A DNA stretch of 64,000 nucleotides from Mycobacterium sp. (GCA_023264735.1 JAHFVD010000026.1:28033-92032), one strand, 5' to 3'; counted from the stretch's first letter, positions 43,844 through 53,391 are shown. Notes: a model not told the origin generated them from the letters alone. Made by a program: numbers and translations.

Positions 43844-45052
43844 ATGCGCGCACCCTATGACCCACAGGAACTGAACCCTGTCGGCTTTGCCGGCGCCAGC
43901 AACCGACCGATTTCGCTGCTGCTGATCGAGGACGACCGGGGCGACGCGATTCTGGTCGAGGAGCTGATCGACGAGGCCGGCGCCGAGATCACGGTGGAGT
44001 GGGCGTCGTCGATCGCCATTGCGGCAGAACAGCTGTCGGTTCACCGACCCGATTGTGTCCTGCTGGATCTCAATCTGCCGGACGCGAACGGCATCTCGGC
44101 CGTCGACCGCGTCACGAAGCTCGACTCCACGCTGCCGATCGTCGTGCTCACCGGCCTCAACGACGAGCACTACGGCATCTCGGCGATGGCCTCCGGCGCC
44201 CAGGACTACCTCGTCAAGGGACACGTCGGACCCGAGACATTGCACCGCTCACTGTTGTACGCCATCGAACGCAAGCGGGCCGAGCTGACCGCTGTCGACC
44301 TGCACACCAGCCAGGCACGAGCCCAGGAGAACGCCCGGCTGGAACGGGCACTTCTACCGCTGCCGCTGCTCAACGAGAACCCCGGCGTCGAGATCGTCAC
44401 CCAATATCGGCCCAGTCGGGAGAACGCGCTGCTCGGCGGTGACTTCTACGACATGGTCCAGACGCCGGACGGCACCGTCCACGTCATGGTCGGCGACGTG
44501 GCCGGGCATGGTCCCGACGAGGCGGCGCTAGGCGCTGCGTTGCGAATTGCGTGGCGCGCCTTCACCTTCGCTGGGCTTCGCGGCAATGAGCGGATGCGGC
44601 GCCTCGAGCAGATCCTGCGGGCCGAGCGGGCCGGCTCGGGAATCTTCGCGACGGTGCTCAGCGTGGCGCTGTGGCCCGACGGGCGAGGCTTCACCGCAGT
44701 ACGCGCCGGCCACCCGGGCATGCTGCTGCACGGACCGGGCACCGTCGAATGGCTCGAACCGCCCGCCGGGCCGGCACTGGGCCTGGGCGCACAGCAGTGG
44801 CCGCAGAACGAGTTGGAGTTGCCCGACGGCCACGGGCTGGTGCTGCTCACCGATGGCCTCTTCGAGGGATATTCCGGTGTCGGCAACCAGCGTCTTGGCG
44901 AGGACGGCCTGCTGGAGCTGGCTCGTTCCATCGCGCCGCTGCCGGGTCCCGAGTTCGTCAAGTCCCTCATCGAAGGGGCCGAAGCCTGTGCCCAGTCACA
45001 CGGCGGGATCACCGACGACATCGCGGTGCTGCGCGTACAGCGGACGCGCTGA
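43844..45052 (+). CDS. Response regulator fused to SpoIIE-type PP2C phosphatase
   Basis: A 402-residue protein. The receiver domain (20-140) has the acidic pair EDD at 29-31, phospho-acceptor Asp75 in CVLLDLNLPD, Thr in VLTG and Lys in YLVKGH. A linker helix leads to an SpoIIE/RsbU phosphatase domain (about 190-400) with GGDFYDM, VGDVAGHGPDEA, LTDGLFEGY and GGITDDIAVL as metal-binding motifs. Partner-switching control of a sigma factor through an anti-anti-sigma factor is the usual role. Its stop overlaps the kinase ATG. Confidence 0.93.
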   Translation: MRAPYDPQELNPVGFAGASNRPISLLLIEDDRGDAILVEELIDEAGAEITVEWASSIAIAAEQLSVHRPDCVLLDLNLPDANGISAVDRVTKLDSTLPIVVLTGLNDEHYGISAMASGAQDYLVKGHVGPETLHRSLLYAIERKRAELTAVDLHTSQARAQENARLERALLPLPLLNENPGVEIVTQYRPSRENALLGGDFYDMVQTPDGTVHVMVGDVAGHGPDEAALGAALRIAWRAFTFAGLRGNERMRRLEQILRAERAGSGIFATVLSVALWPDGRGFTAVRAGHPGMLLHGPGTVEWLEPPAGPALGLGAQQWPQNELELPDGHGLVLLTDGLFEGYSGVGNQRLGEDGLLELARSIAPLPGPEFVKSLIEGAEACAQSHGGITDDIAVLRVQRTR

Positions 45053-46641
45053 TGAAGGAGGTGGCGGGCACCCGGCTGTCCCGTCTGACGGTGCGGAGCT
45101 GGCTCAACCTCGTGCTGTTGGCGGTCGGCGTCGTGGTGCTCGGCGGCGCGTTGGCCGCGGCGGTGCTGCTCAACCGCACCGACGAGACAAGTCAGCAACT
45201 CATCAACAACATCCAGCCCGCTCGAGTGGGCGCCTACCGGCTGCAGGCCGCACTGATCGACCAGGAGACAGCCGTACGCGGCTATGCCATCGCCGCCGAC
45301 AAGCAATTCCTGGCACCGTATTACGACGGACAACGCACCGAACAGGGTGCGGCAGAGGCGATTCGGAAGCTTCTAGCTAGTCGGCCTGAGCTGACCGCCG
45401 ATTTGGACGCCATAGAAAAGGCCGCCGGCACGTGGCGCAGTCAGTATGCCGAGCCGCTGATCGCCACCGTGACGCCAGGGGTGCCCAGCGTGGCGACGAA
45501 GGCGAACGTCGTGGCCGGAAAGCCGCAATTCGATTCCCTGAGAGCGCTTTTCGACACACAGAATCAACATCTGGCTACCGCGCGCACCGATGCCATCGCT
45601 CAACTCGACACCGCCCGCGCCTGGCGCGACCGCGTTCTGGCCGGCATCGTCGCAGCCTTCATCATCACCGGGCTGGTGATCGCGGTCCTGTTTCGCAATG
45701 CGGTCACCCGACCACTGGAGGCGCTGGCAGCCGCCTGCCGTCGGATCACCGAAGGCAACTTCGGCGATCACATCGTCCCCCAGGGCCCCAAGGATATTCG
45801 CTCCATCGCCGCTGACGTCGAGGACATGCGTGGCCGCATCGTCGATGAGCTCGAAGCCTCCAGGTCGGCTCGCGAATTGCTAAACGAGCAGGCCGGCGAG
45901 CTGCGCCGGTCCAACGCCGAGCTGGAGCAATTCGCCTACGTCGCCTCCCATGACCTGCAGGAGCCGCTTCGCAAGGTGGCGGCGTTCTGCCAGCTGCTCG
46001 AGAAGCGCTACGGCGATCAGCTCGACGAACGCGGGATCCAGTACATCGATTTCGCCGTCGACGGCGCCAAGCGCATGCAGATCCTGATCAACGATCTGTT
46101 GACATTCTCCCGAGTCGGCCGACTCAACTCCACCCAGGTCAAAGTGAACCTCGACGCCGTGTTGGATGAGGCTATTGCCAACGTGTCCACGGCGATCGAG
46201 GAGACCGGCGCCGAGATCACCCGTCCGGAATCGTTGCCGCGGGTGCTGGGTGATCCGACGCTGCTGATCATGCTGTGGCAGAACCTGGTCAGCAACGCCG
46301 TCAAGTTCCGGCGCGACGACCAGGCCCCGCGCATTGCGATCACCTGCGAGCCCGGCTCGGGCGAGCAGGAGGGACAGTGGATGTTCACCTTCTCCGACAA
46401 CGGAATCGGCATCGCCGACGATTTCGTCGACAAGGTGTTCGTGATCTTCCAGCGGCTGCATGGCCGGGATGCCTACACGGGCACCGGAATCGGCCTGGCA
46501 CTGGTCAAGAAAATCGTCGAACATCACGGCGGCATCATCTGGATCGACACGTCCTATCACGGCGGCACCCGCTTTCGGTTCACCCTGCCCGTCATGACCG
46601 CAACCACGCACGAGCCGCTATTGGAAGGAACCGCTTCATGA
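45052..46641 (+). CDS. CHASE3-HAMP sensor histidine kinase
   Basis: A 529-residue membrane kinase: helix 1 (about 18-40), a CHASE3 extracytoplasmic region (about 45-190), helix 2 (about 198-218), HAMP (to about 270), and HisKA with VASHDLQEPLRKV (His300). The ATPase domain has NLVSNAVKFRR (N box), FSDNGIGI (G1) and GTGIGLALVKKIVEHHGG (G2). The DHp sequence is of the bacteriophytochrome-associated type that pairs with Rcp1-like regulators, here the next gene. Overlaps on both sides show a three-gene operon. Confidence 0.93.
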   Translation: MKEVAGTRLSRLTVRSWLNLVLLAVGVVVLGGALAAAVLLNRTDETSQQLINNIQPARVGAYRLQAALIDQETAVRGYAIAADKQFLAPYYDGQRTEQGAAEAIRKLLASRPELTADLDAIEKAAGTWRSQYAEPLIATVTPGVPSVATKANVVAGKPQFDSLRALFDTQNQHLATARTDAIAQLDTARAWRDRVLAGIVAAFIITGLVIAVLFRNAVTRPLEALAAACRRITEGNFGDHIVPQGPKDIRSIAADVEDMRGRIVDELEASRSARELLNEQAGELRRSNAELEQFAYVASHDLQEPLRKVAAFCQLLEKRYGDQLDERGIQYIDFAVDGAKRMQILINDLLTFSRVGRLNSTQVKVNLDAVLDEAIANVSTAIEETGAEITRPESLPRVLGDPTLLIMLWQNLVSNAVKFRRDDQAPRIAITCEPGSGEQEGQWMFTFSDNGIGIADDFVDKVFVIFQRLHGRDAYTGTGIGLALVKKIVEHHGGIIWIDTSYHGGTRFRFTLPVMTATTHEPLLEGTAS

Positions 46642-47090
46642 CCGATAACGGTCGCGCGATCGATGTCCTGCTCATCGAGGACGATCCGGGTGACGAATTG
46701 ATCACCCGGGAGGCGTTCGAGCACAACAAGCTCAAAAACACCCTGCACGTCGTGCACGACGGCGAAGAGGGCCTGGATTACCTCTATCGACGCGGCCGGT
46801 TCGGGGACGCGCCACGGCCCGATCTCATCCTGCTCGATTTGAACCTGCCCAAATATGACGGACGCCAGCTCCTCGAGATGATCAAGTCCGATGACGACCT
46901 GTGCCATATTCCGGTGGTGGTGCTCACCACCTCGTCGGCGGAAGAGGACATTCTGCGCAGCTACAAGCTGCACGCGAACGCCTACGTGACCAAGCCGGTC
47001 GACCTCGATCAGTTCATGGCAGCTGTCCGCCAGATCGACGAGTTCTTCGTCCAGGTGGTCCGGCTGCCGAACGGCGGGCAGCCGCGGTAG
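46638..47090 (+). CDS. Rcp1-like single-domain response regulator
   Basis: A 150-residue receiver: EDDPGDELITREAF (acid pair), LILLDLNLPKYDGRQLLEMI with Asp67, VVLTTSSAEEDI and AYVTKPVDLDQF. The insertion around LYRRGRFGDAPRPD is typical of the cyanobacterial Rcp1 group. With no output domain it probably shuttles phosphate between the kinase and the receiver-PP2C protein, or lets the kinase desensitise. ATGA overlap with the kinase. Confidence 0.92.
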   Translation: MTDNGRAIDVLLIEDDPGDELITREAFEHNKLKNTLHVVHDGEEGLDYLYRRGRFGDAPRPDLILLDLNLPKYDGRQLLEMIKSDDDLCHIPVVVLTTSSAEEDILRSYKLHANAYVTKPVDLDQFMAAVRQIDEFFVQVVRLPNGGQPR

Positions 47091-47214
47091 TCGCGGTGGG
47101 TTGCTGTCTATCCCTTCGGGGATAGCGATACACCCCGGCGGGGTCTGATCGAATCGGCTCCACGGTGCTTGCATGGTGGTGGATCTCACCATCAAGCCAG
47201 GAGCACCGATCGCC

Positions 47215-47616
47215 ATGGGGTTTTTCAAGGACGCCAACGAACTCGACGAGTACATCGGCGGGGTGTTCCGCGAAGCGGGTGAACATCCCGAATCGGGGCC
47301 GAAACTCAAAGCAGCCAACATCGTCATGCGGGTCATCTACACCGATCCCGACTTCGAGATGACGATGGTTTTTCACGATGACTACCAAGTCATTTCCGGC
47401 CCCAATGACACCAAGCCCGACATCACGCTGTTGATGCGCGGGGATACCGCAGACCAATTCTGGCGCGGCGATTACAACCTCGCCGTCGGCTTGGCGAAGG
47501 GCCAGGTGAAGGCCAAGGGTCCGGTCAACAAGATCCTCAAGCTTGTGCCCCTCACCAAACCGTTGTTTCCGATGTACCGCGAGAAGATCGCCAAGAAGGA
47601 CGACGCGAGTGCCTGA
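47215..47616 (+). CDS. SCP2 sterol-carrier-like protein
   Basis: A protein of about 133 residues from ATG 47215. MGFFKDANELDEYIGGVFRE begins a typical actinobacterial SCP2-like domain, and PDITLLMRGDTADQFWRGDYNL and KGQVKAKGPVNKIL fit the sterol/lipid-binding fold. AGGAGC lies 10 bases upstream; ATG 47173 is a second possibility. It probably carries a hydrophobic substrate to the alcohol dehydrogenase and P450 that follow. Its stop overlaps the next gene by 8 bp. Confidence 0.83.
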   Translation: MGFFKDANELDEYIGGVFREAGEHPESGPKLKAANIVMRVIYTDPDFEMTMVFHDDYQVISGPNDTKPDITLLMRGDTADQFWRGDYNLAVGLAKGQVKAKGPVNKILKLVPLTKPLFPMYREKIAKKDDASA

Positions 47617-48664
47617 GACCATGCGGGCCGCCGTCCTGCGCGCGCCCCGCTGCGTCGAGGTCTTGGAGATCCCGAAACCGGTGATGTCCAACCCGACCGA
47701 CATTCTCGTACGGGTCGAGCTAACCGCGATTTGTGGCACCGACCTGCACCCCTACGAAGGCCGTCTCGAAGTCGAGCCGGACATCATCCTGGGCCACGAG
47801 TTTCTGGGCACTGTCGAAGCCGTCGGCAACGCGGTGACGCAGGTGAACGTCGGTGATCGCGTAGTCAGTTCGTGTGTCATCAGTTGCGGCAGCTGCTATC
47901 AGTGCCGGCGCCATCAGCCTGGAAACTGTGCTGGATCACGGATTTTCGGTCTCGGTCTCGCATTGGGCGACCTTGATGGTGGTCAAGCCGAATACGTCGT
48001 CGTCCCGAACGCCGACCTCAGTGCTCGCATAATCCCCGATAGTGGCGCGAGCGACGAGGACATCCTGTTCGCGGGAGACATCATGACAACCGGCTACGAG
48101 GCAGTCGCGCGGGCGATGCGTCCCGGTGACGTCGTCGCAGTCGTCGGCGCCGGGCCGGTAGGACTGTGCGCCACGATGGCGGCAACCGTTCCCGGAGCAG
48201 CGCAGGTGATCGTCGTCGACAAGGTCGACACGCGGCTCAAGGAAGCCGAGAGCATCGGCGCAGTGGCGGTCAACGCTTTGGACATCGATCCGGCCGACGC
48301 CGTGCTCGACCTGACCAGCTGGCGCGGAGCGGACGTGGTCATCGACGCCGTCGGCCACGAATCGGCGCTGGGGTGCGCGATCTCGCTGGTCCGCGCCGGC
48401 GGGGTGCTGTCCATCCCCGGCGTCTATACCGAGGATTCGGTGTCGATTCCGTTCGGGGAGCTATACCTCAAAGGCGTGACGCTGCACATGGGCGTCGCGC
48501 ACATCACCGAGTACATCGACGAGGTACTGGCACTGTCGGCTGCGGGGAAGCTGAATCCGGGCACGATCGTCTCGCACCGAATGGCCCTGTCGGAGGCCGC
48601 CGACGCCTATCACCTCTTCGAAGCCCGCGAAGCCACCAAAATCGTGCTCGACCCATGGGTCTGA
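47609..48664 (+). CDS. Zinc-dependent alcohol dehydrogenase (MDR)
   Basis: A 351-residue medium-chain dehydrogenase. Catalytic zinc ligands are in ICGTDLHPYEG and ILGHEFLG. The structural-zinc lobe CGSCYQCRRHQPGNC has four cysteines, and the NAD-binding motif VVGAGPVGLCATMAA is intact. ATG 47621 is an alternative to GTG 47609. The C-terminal region KIVLDPWV is typical. It would oxidise or reduce an alcohol made by the adjacent P450. Second gene of the SCP2-ADH-P450 operon. Confidence 0.9.
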   Translation: MPETMRAAVLRAPRCVEVLEIPKPVMSNPTDILVRVELTAICGTDLHPYEGRLEVEPDIILGHEFLGTVEAVGNAVTQVNVGDRVVSSCVISCGSCYQCRRHQPGNCAGSRIFGLGLALGDLDGGQAEYVVVPNADLSARIIPDSGASDEDILFAGDIMTTGYEAVARAMRPGDVVAVVGAGPVGLCATMAATVPGAAQVIVVDKVDTRLKEAESIGAVAVNALDIDPADAVLDLTSWRGADVVIDAVGHESALGCAISLVRAGGVLSIPGVYTEDSVSIPFGELYLKGVTLHMGVAHITEYIDEVLALSAAGKLNPGTIVSHRMALSEAADAYHLFEAREATKIVLDPWV

Positions 48665-48685
48665 GCTAGCCCAGAGAGGATCACC

Positions 48686-50035
48686 ATGACCACTTTCGAA
48701 GATTCCGAGCTATCCTTCGACGACGACAGTGACGTCGACCTCGCTCCGACCAATGACGTTGCCGCCACCCGATCATTCGATGCGCTGAACGTGTCGAGCG
48801 ACGCGTTCTGGGATCTCGACCTGCCCGAGCGCGATCCGATCTTCGCTGAGTTGCGGCACGATCGACCGGTCAGCTGGCAGCCCCCGATCGAGACCGCGGT
48901 CTCACCCGACCCCGACGACCCGGGTTTCTGGGCCGTGGTGCGGCACAAGGACATCACCGAAGTGAGTCAGAACGCTGACGTCTTCGTATCGCGCTATGGG
49001 GTCATGTTCGACACGCTACCCGCGGTGTTCCTCGAGATGGCCATGTCCTTCCTGGCGATGGACAACCCCCAGCACCAAAAGGTGCGTCGACTGGTGAGCT
49101 CCGCATTCACCGCGCGCCAGATACAGCGGATCGAAAACGACATCGCTTCGCGCGCACAGCGGATCGTTGCCACTGCGGCGGCGAAGGCGGCCGATGGTGC
49201 GGCGATCGATTTCGTCGACGACATCTCCAAGCATCTGCCCGTCGAGATGTTCGGCGACATGTTCGGCGTTCCAGCTGATTTGCGGCCGAGGTTCTCGCAC
49301 GCCGCCGATGAAACCCAAGCGTGGGCAGACCCTGTTCTCCTCGCCGGCCGCGATCCCGCCGAGGTCCAGGTCGAGGCCGCACTGGTGATCCACGACCTCA
49401 CCGAGGAGTTGATCGCGCAGCGGCGAGCACACCCAACCGAGGATCTATTGACCAGCCTCGTTCAGGCCGAAGTAGACGGTGAGCGCCTCAGCGACTTCGA
49501 GATCGGCGCGACGATGGTCCTATTCGCCGTCGCGGCAACCGATACCACCCGCCACACCGCAAGTTTCGGCGCAAAGGCACTCAACGACCATCCTGATCAA
49601 CGGGCTTGGCTGTGGGAAGACTTCGAAGGGCGCATCGGCACCGCGGTGGAAGAATTCCTGCGCTGGGGTTCGGTTGTGCAGAACTTCCGCCGGACATGCG
49701 TCAGCGAGTACGAGCTGGGCGGCCAGAAGATCCTGCCCGGCGACAAGGTGGTGATGATGTACTCGTCGGGCAACCGCGACGAATCGGTGTTCGAGAACCC
49801 GAATCAACTCAACCTCGCCCGAGAACGCAATCCCCACATCGCATTCGGCGGGGGCGGCATCCACTTCTGCCTAGGCAGTCAACTCGCCCGTACGATGCTC
49901 AAGTCGCTGTTCCGTGAACTTCACTCGCAGATGCCCGATTTCAGCACCGGAACGCCGACGTTGGTGCGGACCAACTTCATTCGCGGTGTGGTGAGCATGC
50001 CGATCGACGTGGGGGCTCAAGCACCGTCTGACTGA
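48686..50035 (+). CDS. Cytochrome P450 (first)
   Basis: A 449-residue soluble P450. The I-helix reads AVAATDTTRH, the ExxR pair EEFLRW is near residue 330, and the haem loop FGGGGIHFCLGSQLA has the axial Cys. The layout is that of bacterial class I P450s fed by ferredoxin. ATG 48686 follows AGAGAGG. It overlaps the convergent LuxR gene by 19 bp. The CYP family is not assigned; lipid or terpenoid hydroxylation is inferred from the neighbours. Confidence 0.92.
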   Translation: MTTFEDSELSFDDDSDVDLAPTNDVAATRSFDALNVSSDAFWDLDLPERDPIFAELRHDRPVSWQPPIETAVSPDPDDPGFWAVVRHKDITEVSQNADVFVSRYGVMFDTLPAVFLEMAMSFLAMDNPQHQKVRRLVSSAFTARQIQRIENDIASRAQRIVATAAAKAADGAAIDFVDDISKHLPVEMFGDMFGVPADLRPRFSHAADETQAWADPVLLAGRDPAEVQVEAALVIHDLTEELIAQRRAHPTEDLLTSLVQAEVDGERLSDFEIGATMVLFAVAATDTTRHTASFGAKALNDHPDQRAWLWEDFEGRIGTAVEEFLRWGSVVQNFRRTCVSEYELGGQKILPGDKVVMMYSSGNRDESVFENPNQLNLARERNPHIAFGGGGIHFCLGSQLARTMLKSLFRELHSQMPDFSTGTPTLVRTNFIRGVVSMPIDVGAQAPSD

Positions 50036-51144
50036 TAGAGCATCGACACGGCTTCCACCCGGTTGGCGGCACGCAGCTTGCGCAGAATGTGTTTCACGTG
50101 TTGTTTGACGGTGCCCTCGGAGATGACCAACTGGGCGGCGATGGACGCGTTGCTCCGGCCCTCGGCCATCAGCTCGAGAATCTGAACCTCACGCGCGGTC
50201 AGGACATCTCGCACCGAACGAAGTGCCCGTCGCGTGACCCGAGTCGCCAGTGCGATGCCCGGGCTGTCAGCAACCTCGGTTGCCGGCTCGTCCAACGAGA
50301 ACTCGCCGACGGCCTCGACCCTGTCCTGACTGTCGTTCGCGGTACTTCTCAGAACTGAGCTGACGGCTTGCAGCGCTTCGGCCAGGTGGGCTCTGCTCAG
50401 TGCGACCTGCAGCCCCTTGGCGTACGCGGCCAACGATTCACAGTCCGTCCCGCCGGTTTGACGGCCTTGCAAGTAGCAGTCGGCGTGCAGCAGGCCCACG
50501 ACCCGGTTTCCCGAGATGATCGGAACCGCAACGTAGGACTGTGATCGCGATGCGTCAGCTATCGGCCGGTGGACGCGCGCGTCGGTCTGCACATCGGTGA
50601 CGATCATCGCCTCCCGCCGGCGGGCGATCTCCGTCTCATAAAGACCTGGGAACAAGGGTTGGGGACTGCTTTGGCCGACCTGGTTGATTTCATCCGCCCA
50701 CCGTGGGTCGTCGGCGATGTAGACCGCCTGCGAAATCCATAGGCCGTCAACGATCCGCGAGAGTATCGCCCGGTCGAAGCCGAGGTAGCGCGTCAACTGA
50801 GGAGCAAGACGCACCAGATCCGCCACCCTCGATGGCGCGGATTCCAGCCGGCCGAGTGCCTCACCGAGCTGGCGTGGGGCTGCCGTTGCCCGGGCCAATG
50901 CCGCATCGGCGAGGGTGAGCTTGCGCAGCAGGTTCAACACGGCCCCCGCTTGCGGCCGTTCATCGAGGAGGTCGGCGAGCACGGACCAGGCACCGTCGAG
51001 AACTGCGCGAGCGTCGGCCGGGCGCGGATTCCAATGCGGATCGTCGGCGTCGGCAATGGCACGCAGCCCGTCGAGGACTGCGCGTAACCGTTCTTGATCA
51101 GCGGCCTGCGCCGCGGCTGAAGACTCCGCAGCAGTGTGACCCAT
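50017..51144 (-). CDS. GAF-LuxR transcriptional regulator, copy 1
   Basis: A protein of about 375 residues. An N-terminal helical region (1-105) precedes a GAF-like domain (about 110-250; YVAVPIISGNRVVGLLHADC). A C-terminal LuxR HTH has LTAREVQILELMAEGRSNAS and ISEGTVKQHVKHILRKL. It shares length and domain order with the regulator at 56976-58157. ATG 51144 is chosen because the longer frame to 51315 lacks a ribosome site. It may respond to a ligand bound by the GAF domain and control the P450 cluster. A hydrophobic effector is suspected, not shown. Confidence 0.87.
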   Translation of the reverse strand: MGHTAAESSAAAQAADQERLRAVLDGLRAIADADDPHWNPRPADARAVLDGAWSVLADLLDERPQAGAVLNLLRKLTLADAALARATAAPRQLGEALGRLESAPSRVADLVRLAPQLTRYLGFDRAILSRIVDGLWISQAVYIADDPRWADEINQVGQSSPQPLFPGLYETEIARRREAMIVTDVQTDARVHRPIADASRSQSYVAVPIISGNRVVGLLHADCYLQGRQTGGTDCESLAAYAKGLQVALSRAHLAEALQAVSSVLRSTANDSQDRVEAVGEFSLDEPATEVADSPGIALATRVTRRALRSVRDVLTAREVQILELMAEGRSNASIAAQLVISEGTVKQHVKHILRKLRAANRVEAVSMLYQSDGA

Positions 51145-51266
51145 CACACAAGAATACACACGCGATGCATGCCGAATATCGGTGTTCCACCAGGCCAGCG
51201 CGGGAATGGTGACGGTACCTCGAAAGGGGTCACCGAACCATCCCCGAGGGGTCTTCACAGCCCCGT

Positions 51267-51409
51267 CAGGATGCCGCCGACCACGGCGTCGCCCATCTGA
51301 GCACGCACTCCGCATTCGGCACCAAGCTGGGCGCGATCCGCGAAGGCGCCAACGAGGTCAGCTGTGGAGCATCGCCAGGATCGCGGTAGGCCGCGACACC
51401 ACCGGCTAA
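51267..51409 (+). pseudogene. Acyl-CoA dehydrogenase C-terminal remnant with frameshift
   Basis: The frame HGVAHLSTHSAFGTKLGAIR, EGANEV resembles the last helix region of acyl-CoA dehydrogenases. It is broken by a one-base loss near 51361, after which QLWSIARIAVGRDTTG and a stop at 51407-51409 follow in another frame. Only about 45 residues remain. It lies next to an APH-type kinase, a gene type commonly paired with acyl-CoA dehydrogenases (as in ACAD10/11). Confidence 0.6.
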
Positions 51410-51428
51410 CACGGCCGATCGCGACCTC

Positions 51429-52445
51429 TTACCAGTCGAGAACCTCACCTGCCCGCAGGAAGGAATCCACCAGCGCGGGGTCACCAAAGTAGGGATCACC
51501 GTGGCCGGCAACAGCCCTGCGGCGGCCGTATTCGTAGAGGGCAGCCAATTTGAATTGCGCCAGCGCGCAATACCAGTTGACCCCCTTAGCATCTGACCCA
51601 GTGCGTGAAGAGTATCGGGCCAGCAGTTCGTCTCGAGTCGGGAAACCATCCTCGAGCACGGCGGTGCCCATCGCCGCCGTCGGCGTAAGGGACTCGCCGC
51701 GTTGTGGATACGACGCCAGGAAATACCCCAGATCGGCAAGCGGGTCGCCGATCGTCGCCAGCTCCCAGTCCAGAACCGCGACAACGCGCCCTGGGGCGGT
51801 GTGCGCCACCATCAGATTTCCAATCCGAAAGTCATTGTGTAAGATGGCTTCTCCCGTCTCGGCCGGCACGCTGCGCGCCAACCGATCGGCGAGCGGGATG
51901 AAGGTGGCCGGAAGCGAGCCGCCGGCGTCGGCAACCATTGCGCAGACCCGACGCAGATGTCGGGCGTTGAACCCGACTGGTTTACCGAAATCGCCGAGAC
52001 CACAACCATGCCAGTCGATGCCATGCAGGTCAGCAAGTGTGTCCACCATCGAACGGGCAATCTGGCGGCGGATTTCGGGCGTGCCTAGGGATGCGGGAGT
52101 CTGTTCGGTGATCACCACCGCGTCGACGAATTCAGTGACGACAACTGGGACGTCCAGAATTTCGCCGGCTCCGGCAGTTGCAAGGACGTGAGGAACCGGC
52201 ACCTGCGTGTCCTGAAGCGCCGCGACCAGACGGGCCTCCCTTAGAACGTCATGGGCTCCAGGTGGAGTCGGTGGCGGCGGCGGTCTGCGGACCACAACTC
52301 GGCGCTGCCCGTCAGACACCAAGTACGTCAGGTTCGAGTGGCCATCACCGACCGCTTGTGCCGTCACCGCCGGACCGCACAATCCACGCTCGGCGAGATA
52401 GGTTCCCAGACGCACGAGCTCGGCGGGCGACCAGCACCAGGTCAT
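51429..52445 (-). CDS. APH-fold phosphotransferase, copy 3 (FadE36/ACAD11-kinase type)
   Basis: A 338-residue kinase. VGDGHSNLTYLV is the nucleotide loop, VVVRRPP the lysine-bearing strand equivalent, LHNDFRIGNLM the catalytic loop and VLDWELATIGDPLADLGY the metal site. This is the standard pattern of phosphotransferases that act with acyl-CoA dehydrogenases on 4-hydroxyacyl-CoA. ATG 52445 overlaps the DUF7064 stop (ATGA). Two further kinase-DUF7064 pairs occur at 4.0-6.2 and 10.4-12.6 kb. Confidence 0.9.
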   Translation of the reverse strand: MTWCWSPAELVRLGTYLAERGLCGPAVTAQAVGDGHSNLTYLVSDGQRRVVVRRPPPPPTPPGAHDVLREARLVAALQDTQVPVPHVLATAGAGEILDVPVVVTEFVDAVVITEQTPASLGTPEIRRQIARSMVDTLADLHGIDWHGCGLGDFGKPVGFNARHLRRVCAMVADAGGSLPATFIPLADRLARSVPAETGEAILHNDFRIGNLMVAHTAPGRVVAVLDWELATIGDPLADLGYFLASYPQRGESLTPTAAMGTAVLEDGFPTRDELLARYSSRTGSDAKGVNWYCALAQFKLAALYEYGRRRAVAGHGDPYFGDPALVDSFLRAGEVLDW

Positions 52446-53374
52446 CGATTCGACCGAGACTGCGTGAGGTGATTCAGGTAGGAACCGACCCAATGGGTTT
52501 CGAATTGGCCGGCCCCCGGTTCGCCGCCGATCGTGGCACGACACGCCCCTTCCCTAATGACTGTCGCCATCGGGTCGTGACTAGGCAGTTCGACCACACC
52601 GAAGACGTCCAGCGTCACCTCCGTCTGCCCACCCGCGATGTCGGTGACGACAGCGCGAAGTCGCTGCTGGCGCATAGCGTCGTCGTAGTCAGCGTGATGG
52701 TCGATCGTGGCGATTGGCACCGTTTCCCCATCGCGGGTGACGTAACCACCAAACCCCCACTCACCCTGCGCGATCCAAATCCAACCATTCACCGCCACAC
52801 CCGCAGGCGTGTATGCGACGAACCATTTCCAGTGCTGTGGCATGTTCCAATCGCGCAGGCCCCACGAATGGTCCCGATGGCCGATACCGTCTAGCTCGAT
52901 CACCCGGTCGCCGATGGCTAACGATCCACGAACATGACCTGTTTGTTCCATCCGGTTCTCGGCGAACCAAGGCGGCAGGCCACCGGGATTGGACCGGTAG
53001 CTGAAGGCGTCATGGATGCCCTGGAAGCGGTAGTCGATCGCCACGTCTTCCCCGCGGTACGTGAGATCGCACGATCGCAGCGAGTCCTCTTGTCGCAGCG
53101 AAAGACCGTCGAGGCTAATGTCGTCGAGATCCGACTTGTCGGGCAGTCGTCCCGACCCGAGGCGAAGCACAAGTGGTTGGGAATCCTCTCCCCAGACGAC
53201 CACGTTGTAGCCAGCCCTGCCGCGCTCGTTGAGATAGAGGTAGACCTGCATGCCGAGCCGCTCCTCGGGCAGTGTCATCTGCCAGAAGAGGCTGTCTCGC
53301 ATGCGTTTACCCGGTTCGGGCCGGTGTCGGAGATCATCGGCTGGTGACAGATGCGGGCCAGGGGTGTTGCTCAT
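52442..53374 (-). CDS. DUF7064-type protein, copy 3
   Basis: A 310-residue protein with GHRDHSWGLRDWNMPQHWKW, the full RDHSWG motif, GYNVVVWGEDSQPLVLRLG before it, and GGYVTRDGETVPIATID after. No signal peptide or membrane helix. It is translationally coupled to the kinase and lies 17 bases after the enoyl-CoA hydratase gene, so here the pair is embedded in a beta-oxidation operon. Function remains unknown; the beta-barrel resemblance to AttH-type proteins would fit hydrophobic ligand binding. Confidence 0.83.
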   Translation of the reverse strand: MSNTPGPHLSPADDLRHRPEPGKRMRDSLFWQMTLPEERLGMQVYLYLNERGRAGYNVVVWGEDSQPLVLRLGSGRLPDKSDLDDISLDGLSLRQEDSLRSCDLTYRGEDVAIDYRFQGIHDAFSYRSNPGGLPPWFAENRMEQTGHVRGSLAIGDRVIELDGIGHRDHSWGLRDWNMPQHWKWFVAYTPAGVAVNGWIWIAQGEWGFGGYVTRDGETVPIATIDHHADYDDAMRQQRLRAVVTDIAGGQTEVTLDVFGVVELPSHDPMATVIREGACRATIGGEPGAGQFETHWVGSYLNHLTQSRSNR

Positions 53375-53391
53375 GTGCGGGATGTTTCTCC

